Notes under the pieces: model-generated
The model's input: only the letters and a program-made list of their open reading frames with translations
Databases searched by the model: none
What the model was told of the DNA's origin: nothing
Source: Nephromyces sp. MM_2019
Lineage: Eukaryota; Apicomplexa; Aconoidasida; Nephromycida
Direction of reading: 5' to 3'
Assembly: GCA_015657535.1 (NCBI GenBank)
Contig: JADHZB010000037.1
Coordinates: 1-29,593 of the forward strand
DNA length: 29,593 nucleotides
In this document: piece after piece, positions 19,804 to 29,593 of the stretch
How positions within the stretch are numbered: position 1 is the first letter of the stretch
Layout of the letters: each line of letters starts with the position of its first letter
Translations under genes and position numbers: made by a program

Positions 19804-22576
19804 TTAATTGGTTGAGTTCAGAATAACTTCTATATTTGAAATCACAACTCCACATGGCTCTACACGCTCAATTGAGCATCCATTGACATTTTCATTTATT
19901 AATGACTTATCGAAATGTGGTTTCTTATTTAAAAAGTATCCTGAAATAGAATAAAAATGTATTTATTTCATATAAACCCCTCTGAACACATATAGTAACA
20001 ATTTTATGAACAATAAATGATAGCAGCTCATATTCATTTTTCTGCATTTCTAGTACAAATATCAAAATATATATGTATTTAAACATGGTATGCCTAATAA
20101 TTTTCAAAAAATGTTTATATTTTTTGGCACAATTATTATTTTGCACAAATAGACACAATATCACTGCAAATCCTAAACACAAGGATACATATAGTGAAAA
20201 AAATCTAATTAAGTTCGGAAATAATTTATCAAGCAACCAGAAAAAATGCATCTAACCATTAACAAATTCACTGAATTCAAACGTTTGTTTCCAGGTTCGA
20301 CAAATAAGCTTATATGACCCACTAGAAGTTGGTAATTCAATTTTGCCACAAGCGACTGATATTTTCCAAAATGTTTAGAAGAAGAATATAAGTGAATATC
20401 ATGTGTTAATGAATATGTAAATATTTAGAGCATTTAGAAAAGTTATAGAGCTTTCATTATTTTACCTGTCGAAACTGTATTATAATTATCTAAGCACCAA
20501 ATAGTAAAAATGAGTTTTGGAACACTCGCTAAGTTGTCACTTAATAATCTTAAATTTATTGGATGATTCCAAATGTAAAATCCATCTTCCTAAAATGTGA
20601 AAAAAAAGTACATAATTAATTTATCTATATACATCAAATTAAACTTAGGGAAGCACACACCAAGACTTGACTAGGTTAAAGTAGATTCTAGGTTGTAACC
20701 GCATACATCGACAAAAATTATCAAACTTTGCACAAACCTCTACCTACAGATATACTCTAATATACATATAAAGAGATAATTAAACACAAGCACTAGATCT
20801 AAATACATTTGCTTTATTTACACATATGAGCGTGAGCTGCACATACTTAAATTGTATACACAAATAGGCTCTAAAATTAAAAATATGAGTGGCTTTATTT
20901 ATAAACACGTACTGATTTAAACATAAGCAGTTTTTCCATCCACACACACTACCTATACATATACGCTCTACATGCACATGCACAACCTATTTAAATAAAT
21001 ATATTGTACCTAGGTACAAGCACTCTATATACATGCATGCTTAAGCATTTTGGTTGTTTACTTCTGGGTAAGATGTCATTGTTTGCTGTGGGTTTGAGAA
21101 TTTGGTGTGCTCAGAAATTCCCCACCCAGTTGGGAACTCAAATTCGATAAGACAAAACAATGCATTTCCATTACAAAATCCCTCAGCACCTTCTATTTCT
21201 CCAATTATAAGTACATCATTTTGCATGTAATTTACGTTGTTTTGTGTAGAGTTTATATCATTAGGTGTATGAACCAAATTGAGTCTATAATCTGGACAAC
21301 TTGATGTGTAGTTTAAGTCATCCTGTGTGAAATTCGAGGAAAAATATTTTAGCTTCATTATCATTTTATTCATTAAAGTTATAGCTCGTATCACGGGGTG
21401 TAAACAAGTCTACCTTGAGCATAAATTACAAATTTTAATTCAACATGAGAGAGCGTATGTAGGTTAGTCGCTCAAAATCATCAAGTTTAGGAAATGAATT
21501 ATATACTATTTGTATACCCTACTAATAACTACCTTATTTTTCTTAACCATATTTATAGACTTCAGTTCTTTGGAATTGAAATTGCTTTTTGTTGCCCTAT
21601 TTGAAAATGAAAATAGCTCGGGATTTTCAATCCAATCTATTTCTAGCTGTGTTTTTTTAACAATATCATTGTGTATATCAATCACGTTTTTATAAATATT
21701 TGGTGATGACTGTGTGTATCTTTGGTCATCAAAATCTTGTGAATTTATTCTAGCTGAGTCATTTTGGGCTTGTGATAGACTTTGGTTTATATCTTTTGTG
21801 GAGCTGTGTGCTCTATCATTAGGTTTTGGTAAATTTATTATATTCAAATCAGTGTGTGTATATGATACATTTTGATCAATGCTTGGACTTTGTGTGTTTA
21901 GTTTGTAGCTGCAATTAAAAGAATTTGACTTATTCAAACTTGTATCTATGTGTAGTATATTTTTATTGGAATCCGTAGATTCAGTTTTTGTTGGTTTATC
22001 GAACATAGGAGAGAAAAGCTGAAGATTGTTGAAATCTTGCAGCAGTCTCGATTCATTATATATTGGTTTCTTGTCAGGAAAATTGAAATATAAATACTTT
22101 TCACTCTTGTTGTTTCTAGAATAACTTGACTTGTTGCTAAAGCTATCTTGCGACAAATCTGAATTTATGAATTTTTAATCTCCATGCAAAGATTATCTAC
22201 TTATAGATAGCAAACATAGGTTTACAAATATATGCACACAATTGTTAAATCTGTATAGAAATATTGCATATGTAACATCTAAAAACAGCTTATTGCTAAT
22301 TTTAGCGGAATGTCGTAAAATAAACTATCACTTCAGAAAACATTAATCTATATATGAAGCACACACACACAACGTAAGCAACATGTCATAAGCACGCACA
22401 CAAGTTTATTCTAGAACATTGCAGAGTTTTTTGTGAAAATTAGGCATACCAACATCGCTGTTTTTCCTATCTTCATTTGCAGACCCCTTGAGGGGAACTT
22501 TACCTTCACATTTTTCGAAATTATCAAATTTGTCATCAATTTTATCTAAAATTTTATTTAGTTCTTTGTGGTCCAT
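19804..22576 (-). CDS. B9-domain protein, MKS1-like ciliary transition-zone component
   Basis: Six exons: 22576-22450, 22158-21533, 21322-21062, 20589-20466, 20355-20257 and 19940-19804 (stop TAA), 457 residues with consistent phases. Residues 1-290 start acidic/basic (LNKILDKIDDKFDNF) and continue as a long Asn/Ser/Lys-rich region without recognised domains. From about 290 a B9 fold appears across four exons: DVLIIGEIEGAEGFCNGNAL, FCLIEFEFPTGWGI, a Gln-Thr turn, NHPINLRLL, PKLIFTIWCLDNYNTVS, CGKIELPTSSGSYKLICRTW and a final VVISNIEVILNST. The 'PTGW' turn, the 'IxLPxxxGxY' strand and the position at the extreme C-terminus fit MKS1 better than B9D1/B9D2. MKS1 works with B9D1/B9D2 in the gate at the base of cilia, here probably of a flagellated gamete. 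The 471-nt intron 21061-20590 is TG-rich on the sense strand. Start chosen as the first Met before a phase-1 splice; other 5' exons are possible. Confidence 0.72.
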
Positions 22577-24260
22577 TTTTTGGTGCTGTTTACATACACT
22601 TTTACTATTTATAATTTATATCGTTGTATGTGGAGTAAATTGATTTTGGGTTTTGTTTTTTCAGCGTATTTATATTTTTAATTTATATTGGTGCGTTTTA
22701 GCACGCACTAACCTTTTTGTATAAGTATATGTTTTTTTGTTATGTCTATATGGCTATTTTTCTATGTGTGATTATATTGTATTACAGTTTTGCATCTGTA
22801 TTGCTTCAAGATGTTTTCAATGAGTTGTTTTGTGATATGTGTATATATTTCATAATCGCGGCAACTCTCTGATGTATGACTGTGTGCGTATTAAGCATAT
22901 CTCTCGTATGTGTCTTGGAGCGATTTTATCATAAGTATTTAAATTTTTTTTTGATATGTTTGATGGAATTAATCTTGGATCTTTCTCAAATTACAAATAT
23001 TAGCCACAAAATCCATAAAAATTGCTCATTTTGTGATTTATTTAGTCAAATATAAGATAATGTGTATTGAAATCTCTCTTTATATATTTAAATTTGTAAT
23101 AATTATATATATATATATATATATATTCATTAATAACTAATTCATTTTGAAAATTATATTCTAGAAAAAATTAAAAATATCTGAAATAGTTTCATAATAA
23201 GATGCTTGTTACATTTTCATTGAACTATTTCGACACGAAATTTGAGAATTTCGCATCTGCAGATTATGTTGTTTAATTAAGTACATCTGAATTTCTAGTA
23301 TTAGTTCCTAAATGTTTAAACTTTAGTTCCTCGACTACCATTCTTCAATATGTTCATACATTTAAAAAATAACATATGGAGGTTTAGACTCTGTTACAAT
23401 TAAAATTACACAAGTATTCTTTACGAGTCTAATTTGTAGCCTAGGCATTTATATATAGATTATACAAACATAAATTACCATTTGATGTGCTGTAAAAAAT
23501 TAAAAAAAATAACACATACATATATATAGAAGCACAAATTAAGTGTATAAACACGCATACACTAAAATGTTTAATAGAAAATTAAACACAACACTAGCTA
23601 GAATTTTGTTTAGACTAGCACTGGTCATTCTATACTATAGACGTCTTATTTGTTGTAACTAAGAAAATATTTGTTAATTTATAATAAGATACATGTGATA
23701 CCTCAAATTGATGGTTGTGTTTCTGAATAATAAAACAAATTGTTGGCAACCTAATTTTTTTACATTCACCTCAAATGCAAAAGAAAAATAAAAAATTCAT
23801 TCAGTCAAATTTTCTGCGGATTATATTCTCGAGATATTTTTATTCATCATCACTCATTTTAACTTAAAATTTCACTCGAGATTTCACAAATCCAATCTTG
23901 TCATACTTTAACTTTAAGCTTGTTTAAATCTTGCACATACATATGCCATCAAACTATACATATACACACACACACACACACTCAAGATCAAATATACATA
24001 ACAAACTCGATTTAAGCACATATACACGATCCACGTGAAAAAGTCATACCCATAACGCAAAAATAAATCACACACAAATCTAGACCTAAAATTATATCCA
24101 GAAAAATCCATGTTTATAATTTTAGGTACAAAGGCCTTCACAATTTCACAAAAGAAACAAGAGCACTCTTATATCTTAAAAATTCAAGCCTAAACACATA
24201 CTTTCTCAAAACGAGCTCACCAATCCCCATTTACAATTATATATTTACAAATACATAAAA
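22577..24260. other. Divergent intergenic region with microsatellites
   Basis: About 1.7 kb between the start of the B9 gene (-) and the secreted-protein gene (+). It contains a (TA)n run at 23104-23126 and a (CA)9 run at 23964-23981 in otherwise AT-rich sequence. Both promoters should be here, but I recognise no defined motif and no gene. Confidence 0.55.
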
Positions 24261-27200
24261 ATGATTTTCAAACTAAATTTAGTATATTTATGTTTGATAA
24301 ATTTAGTCCTCAACCTAGTGCCGCAGCTGTATGGAAATGACATCTATCAAACAGATGATATAAAAATATCAAACCTAGATGTAGAAATAGCAAATCAAGC
24401 CCAAGATTTTGTCAAGTTTCGCACTTTGTTACACACTCTAACAAATCATCAGAACATATATAACGAATTGTTCGATGAAGATGAGATAATAAATTTTAAC
24501 GAGCCAATCACTGAGAAAGAATTAGAAGAGTTTGAATCGCTACCAAGGTTGCTCAAACAAGATAAATTACGTACTATGTTGGGCAAAGAAAAGTCCCAAA
24601 AAAAAAAAGAAAAAATGAGAAGTAAATCGAATTTGAAAAGCTTGCTAGATTTCTCAGAAATTTCACAAAGAGAGTTTATTGTGCCTTTTCAAATGCCAAA
24701 GTGGTTAAGTGATAGTGAAGGGACACACACACTCAATCACAAAGATAAGCGTCAATTAAAGCGAAGCCTAGTTAACCAATGTACTCATATTGTTGATAAA
24801 ATTTACCTAGAATATAGTCAAATTCAAACACCTAAAATAAATCAAAATGTAGATTTTGATTATTTTAGCTCTCTCAAACTCAATGAGGTATGTGTATACA
24901 TGTGTATAAGCAAAAGTGTGTGTGTTTTTAGGCGTACAGTAACTGTATTTGTCACTAATAAGCGTGATTATGTTTTAAGTGCGTGTATATATACCTAAAC
25001 TCACTTACAATTACATTTTTACCTTATATAATCAGGATGGAGAGTTAGATGCAAATATTTCTATCTCGGGTGATTTTATACAAAATTTTTTATCAAATGA
25101 TGATTATGAATCATTTTATAGAAAAGGTAAATCAAAGTATATAGTGAATTTATGTAAAACCAGATAGAAATACATAAGAAACACAAAGCAATGAAACGTG
25201 TGAATGTAGTGAGATGGCATAAAAACATAGAAGTATACAGTGTAAAAGCAAATAAAGATTGTGCTTGTAGTAATATATGTAACTTTTAAAATTGATGTAT
25301 TTCTGATTTTCTCAGCCGATATTAAAGAAGTTTGGCAAGGTCAAATTGAGCGAGATTTGGGTAGTTTTGTAGGTCGATGGAAGACAATACTCAAGCCAAG
25401 GTAAATCTTAAGTTTAGATTTCATGTTTTCGATCAAATAATTATACACACACAATCGTTAGACTTAAAAAAACATTTAGCCTAGGATCATATCCACATAT
25501 TACACCTCAAAACATAAATTATACACAAAATCGCAATTCGAATTCCAAAGCGCAAAAATCGTTAGATTTAAAAACACTCATTAATCTCCAATGGGAGTAT
25601 TACATTTCCGAAATATGTACACACAAAAATCTCAATTTGAAAAGATAAATCAAACTCAAAAATATAAATAAATTTTTGAGCTAAGTATTTTACATCCTAA
25701 ATAAGCAAGCACTTCATTTCCTAATTAGCATATTAGGCTTCAAAACACTTATTAAACTCCCAAATTGAACAAATCATATAAAATCCCAAAAAAACACATT
25801 ACAAAACAAAGCACACGCACATGTTAAGCTCTAAAATGCAAATAGACATAACAAACCGTAAATGTACACATTTTAAGCTATAAATTACACATTATATTCC
25901 CAAATTGCACACACAAATTAAACTCCAAAACACTGACTTACATTACACTCTGCACACCCACCCACATACATGTGCGACACTCCATACACACACAGTTCTC
26001 TAAATTTTTACATATGTAAAGGTCTGAGAGCATAGACGGTATATTAAAGGCATTGGGATTTGGTTATTTAAAACGTTATGCTGTTGAAAATTTTGAGTCG
26101 GTGACGGAATTTAAAATGGATGTTGGCGAAGACTTAGTACCGGAAGTGTTAATGCGGACATCGTTTCCCTTTGGAATTTATAAACAACAATTAACAAAAT
26201 TAGACTGTAAACCTAGGGATATTAGGGTATTCGTTTGTGTAAATTTGTAGATTTCAGTGTGTTTACAGTGTGTGTATCTAAGTCCATAGATATATAATAA
26301 TGTGTGTACAGTGTGTGCGTGTAGATCCATAGGTATATAACAGTGTGAGTAGAGTGTGTGTGTAAACTTAGAGAAAGTTTATAGTAAGTTTAAAATGTAT
26401 GTGCTTAATTTTAGAGATATATAGTGTGCTTAAAGTGTGTATATGTAAGTTCCTAGGTATCTAGTATGTTTACAAAGCTTGTGTGTGTGTGTGTCAATTA
26501 ATAAAAAATGCTATTACAGTATTTTAACAGCGTGCGTGTGTGTGATTATATATGTAATAAATTCACCGTGTGTTTGAAGCTAACATATATTTATGTAGTA
26601 CTTTTATAAGGTGTAAGAATGAGGCAGTATGTATATATTTAGTATATTGATAGTGGGTTTGTTAGTGAAATTTTTTTTATATCCACATTATCTATGATCA
26701 TGGAACTTATATTCACACAGTGTTTGTGTTTGAAATGTATGTTGAAGTATTGTGTGTATGTGTGGTTAAAGTGTAAAAAATTGTATTCAATTATAGGATG
26801 AAGACACTGGTTATTGGACAACATATAGCTGTTTTAAAGATGGTCGAATTTTACTTCGACGCATCGGTCATAATGGTGTATTGTACGAGGCTCGGGCAAT
26901 TCTAAGAAGTGACCCACTAAATGTTGAGTCAGGGCCTGTGCAAGTGTTTCAGGTGTGTGTGTGTGTGTAGTGTATGTGTTGTATGTTTGCATAGTGTGTA
27001 TTAGTAGTGTATATACAGTGTGTGTGTTTAGTGTGGGTATTGTGTGTGTGTGTAATATGTGTGAACATTCGCGCTGTGTGTGTTCTAGTTTGTGTGTTTA
27101 CTGTGTATATATGTATGTTTGTCTGTAAATGGGTCAGCTTGCATGTATGTTTGTATGTGCCTGGTTGTGTGTGCAATTGTGTGAGTTGGTGGTTATCAGG

Positions 27201-27596
27201 GTGTGTAGAGAACTTTTACAGTTTGTAAATATGTTTGTGCGTGTACAAATACTTTCGAGTAATTAGATATGCTGGTACAAATTTTTAAGACTACATGAAC
27301 TTTTGGAGTAAAAAATGTTTATATCTACTTATTATGTGTGAAATGAATGTAAAATTATTATTATTATATTATCTAATATATATGTATGCATTTATTTGTC
27401 TATTTTTTCCGGATCTTATAAATGTTTATATATAATATGAATAAAATATGGGTAATTATATATTATATACTACATATAAATATATATATATATATATAGT
27501 AATTTTGTTTTAATTTTAATGTAATTTCAGTGGACTTATATTATGAATGGAACGGGTGAAGTGTTTCATTCAGAAAGATGGTTAAAGAAGGTGTAG
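24261..27596 (+). CDS. Secreted protein with C-terminal lipocalin/FABP-like domain
   Basis: Six exons: 24261-24887, 25036-25126, 25316-25400, 26022-26226, 26797-26952 and 27531-27596 (stop TAG); GT-AG introns, consistent phases, 409 residues. MIFKLNLVYLCLINLVLNLV is a clear signal peptide with likely cleavage after LYG. Residues 26-240 are charged and helical, with a KKKKEK stretch and no recognised fold. The last about 155 residues resemble the calycin fold: FVGRWKTILKPRSESIDGIL keeps the G-x-W strand, and LKALGFGYLKRYAV matches the FABP helix pattern 'MKALGVGFATRKV'. It continues with alternating strands (CFKDGRILLRRIGHNGVLYE, VQVFQWTYIMNGTGEVFHSE) and ends RWLKKV, where FABPs end R-x-Y/W-x-K. 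No family name beyond this can be given. It would carry or sense a small hydrophobic ligand in a secretory compartment or outside the cell; that is inference. Confidence 0.65.
26265..26370. repeat. 43-bp imperfect tandem repeat inside intron 4
   Basis: Units starting at 26265, 26308 and 26351 share (A)CAGTGTGTG, then (A)TCCATAGRTATATAA, with a 43-bp period; the third is truncated and diverged. Related words (TTCCTAGGTATCTAGTATG) recur near 26451, so the array was once longer. It lies wholly in the intron between 26226 and 26797. Confidence 0.7.
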
Positions 27597-28699
27597 TAAA
27601 TTTGATTTGTGTATATAAAAAGTAATTTGAAATAAGTGTGTAAGAAATTGAGATTTTTCAAAAAAAAAAAAAGTCAAAGTCTTCATTGTACTTGTAAACT
27701 AATTCGATTAAATATAAAAATATGGTATTTGAATAGTATTTTGAAGCTTCTGAGATTGTGTAAAATGTTTTGAAATATAATTAAAATCATGGAGCGTGTG
27801 CTATTTTGAAACATGTGTGAAATTATGAAATGTGTTGTCTGTAAAATACTGGTATATATATAACATTTTGAAGCGTGTTTACAAATAGTTCGACAATTTA
27901 ATATTGTTTTGAGTTTTGCTTTTTTGTTATTTGAAATTATTTTGTAATAAATTTTTTTCAAAAACATTATATTTTGTTAAATTTAAAGTATAAAATTATG
28001 ATTTCCATGTCAAATATGTATGTGTGTGTAGTGTGTGTATATAATTTGTGATGTTTGATTTGATGCTTGGATGAAAAGTATGTGTTAAGTGTTACTATGT
28101 GTATGTAAGGTGTTGTGATTTGTGTGTGATGTGAATTGGTATTTGTATAAGTATCTCTCAAGTACGTTTGTGTGTGTGATTCAACTTATTACTGAATAAT
28201 TTAACTTGAAATAGCTATAAAATGATTTACAAATTGTTATGAGCTACTACAAAATATAATAAAGTAATTTTATAGTTAATTCATCACTTAACCATCTTTA
28301 ACATTATTCAATAATGTGTGAATTTTGTAGATATATCATATGTGTGTGTTTATACTAATATGACATATATAAAAACAACTTGCACACATAATCGTATGCA
28401 ACACACTCGCGTATTTTATATAAGTGAATTGAGCCAATGAAAATTAGGACACACGCAGAAATATAAATGTTATTATAGAGTAACAAGTGTATGCACACAA
28501 GGAAACAAACGTTAAACATTTTAATTTAATCAAGATGTTTATGAAACACCTACATTTATGCCCACACACAGAGGTTTGCCTAGCATATGACTTAGACAAT
28601 ACTCATAACCGATACACACATATCATATTCACTACACCTTACGTACACCACACACACACAACATATTCATTACACGATACTACACATACATACGCAAAT

Positions 28700-28732
28700 A
28701 CACACACACACATACACACACACGCACACACA

Positions 28733-28770
<38 letters not shown>

Positions 28771-28782
28771 CACACACACACA
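28700..28782. repeat. Long (CA)n microsatellite
   Basis: About 83 bp of CA dinucleotides with a few ATA, GCA and AAA interruptions, the longest simple repeat in the window. Confidence 0.95.
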
Positions 28783-29058
28783 ATAACAATGACCTACAAA
28801 ATCATACACCCTCAAGCGCACACCAAAGTAGGTAATAATATCTATACTAGAGGTTAGGTGAATGTGAGTGTGTAAATACAGTATATAATATAGTGTATAT
28901 ATTTTTTTTCAAGTTTTCTCTATATATAACACTGAATCATAGTTTAATCATGTTTCTGAGTGTAGACTTCTGATTTTGATTATTACTTAAAATTCAAATC
29001 ACCCTCACAAACACAAATTGCTTACACACACACTAACACGCTATACGAACACACACAC

Positions 29059-29118
29059 AAATATACACACAAGCACACACAAATATACACACAAGCACAC
29101 ACAAACACAAGCACACAC
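29059..29118. repeat. 22-bp tandem repeat within CA-rich DNA
   Basis: The unit AAATATACACACAAGCACAC begins at 29059 and again at 29081, followed by a shortened copy with AAACACAAGCACAC. It seems to be a higher-order unit grown from CA repeats. Confidence 0.75.
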
Positions 29119-29124
29119 ACACAC

Positions 29125-29259
29125 TTTTGTTAATATTTGTATACCCCTTTTTATCGGGCTAATTATTGGAGAAATTCTTATAAGAAATTTCATATATAAA
29201 TTGAAAGAACTTCTACTGGTTATATATTTAACATTGTCAAATTTGTACAGATCCTTCAC
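29125..29259 (-). CDS. Possible internal exon of an unseen gene (doubtful)
   Basis: A 135-nt non-repetitive island in CA-rich DNA. On the minus strand it is flanked by AGTTAG before and GTGTGTGTG after, usable as splice sites, and reads open for 45 codons beginning VKDLYKFDNVKYITSRSSF and ending RGIQILTK. Its base composition is less skewed than its surroundings. No family is recognised and no partner exon was found. The plus strand is also open to a TAA at 29261-29263 and would be a hydrophobic tail, so even the strand is uncertain. Confidence 0.2.
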
Positions 29260-29348
29260 CTAACTAATTCTTTTTTTCATTGCTTTTACACACAAATATA
29301 CACATACAGACACACATTACACATTTTATTACACATACACAACTATAC

Positions 29349-29450
29349 TCATCATATAATACCCTACTCATCAGCATTACACACACACACTTTATTCATC
29401 ATATAATACCCTACTAATCAGCATTACATACACACACTTTATTCATCACT
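29349..29450. repeat. 47-bp tandem repeat, two copies plus a fragment
   Basis: The unit TCATCATATAATACCCTACT followed by MATCAGCATTACAYACACACACTTTAT starts at 29349 and 29396, with the fragment TCATCA at 29443. The two full copies differ at only a few positions, so the duplication is recent. Confidence 0.88.
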
Positions 29451-29593
29451 TACTCAAACACACACACACACTTGAATATTCACACATACCCAAACCATAC
29501 ATACATACCCAAACAACCACACTCACACACTTGTGCTTACACATACACACACACTTAAGCACACAAACCGACACACTCCCTCATATATATATA

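Larger units (their letters stand above)
27597..29593. other. Repeat-rich right flank, no confident gene
   Basis: After the secreted-protein stop there is an A13 run at 27661 and AT-rich DNA, a TG-rich block at 28020-28170, then CA-rich DNA from about 28600 to the end. No telomeric repeat is present. Open frames of poly-His/Thr/Cys/Val peptides are by-products of the CA/TG repeats. One non-repetitive island at 29125-29259 could be an exon (separate entry). Confidence 0.6.

Noticed and set aside
19925..20251. 108-codon minus-strand frame with hydrophobic segments.
   Set aside because: It lies almost wholly in the intron between 20257 and 19940 of the B9 gene; hydrophobicity comes from T-rich codons.
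21364..21413. Possible small exon reading VDLFTPRDTSYNFNE between B9-gene exons 2 and 3.
   Set aside because: No donor site keeps frame into the next exon, while direct joining of 21533 to 21322 is in phase 0.
28487..28821. Peptides rich in His-Thr (plus) and Cys-Val (minus).
   Set aside because: They are direct translations of CA/TG dinucleotide repeats.
29349..29450. CRISPR-like array.
   Set aside because: The repeats are tandem without unique spacers, and the genome is eukaryotic.

Overview
The window is nuclear DNA of an AT-rich, intron-containing eukaryote, most likely an apicomplexan or close alveolate relative. Three things support this: a giant type I fatty-acid/polyketide synthase opening with an acyl-AMP ligase and ACP loading unit (the layout known from Cryptosporidium and coccidian FAS1/PKS1), a small heat-shock protein with the Cys-rich N-terminus I associate with apicomplexan HSP20, and an MKS1/B9-type transition-zone protein implying a flagellated stage. 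I cannot name the genus. Cryptosporidium is unlikely because introns are abundant and a ciliary gene is present. All gene models were assembled by hand from GT-AG introns, reading phase and family alignment from memory.

Layout. 1-7799 (-): 5' part of a multidomain FAS/PKS (acyl ligase, ACP, KS, AT, DH, pseudo-KR, start of ER), running off the left edge. 7800-10538: long AT-rich intergenic region. 10539-11475 (+): HSP20-type chaperone, 4 exons. 12189-13097 (-): Vti1-like Qb-SNARE, 4 exons. 14102-15934 (-): dephospho-CoA kinase with an N-terminal membrane extension, 6 exons. 16652-19549 (+): Dus1-type tRNA-dihydrouridine synthase, 12 exons. 19804-22576 (-): MKS1-like B9-domain protein, 6 exons. 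24261-27596 (+): secreted protein with a C-terminal lipocalin/FABP-like domain, 6 exons. 27597-29593: CA/TG-rich repeats with at most one doubtful exon.

These are independent eukaryotic genes, not an operon. Two touch lipid or CoA chemistry directly (the synthase, whose ACPs need a CoA-derived phosphopantetheine arm, and the last enzyme of CoA synthesis), and a third may bind lipid. Their proximity may be chance. The most notable observation is that the first AT domain of the synthase has lost both residues of its Ser-His catalytic dyad, while the surrounding KS, ACP and DH motifs are intact. Other points of interest are the membrane-extended CoA kinase, the SNARE without a C-terminal anchor whose first intron reads through as a hydrophobic segment, and the secreted FABP-like protein.
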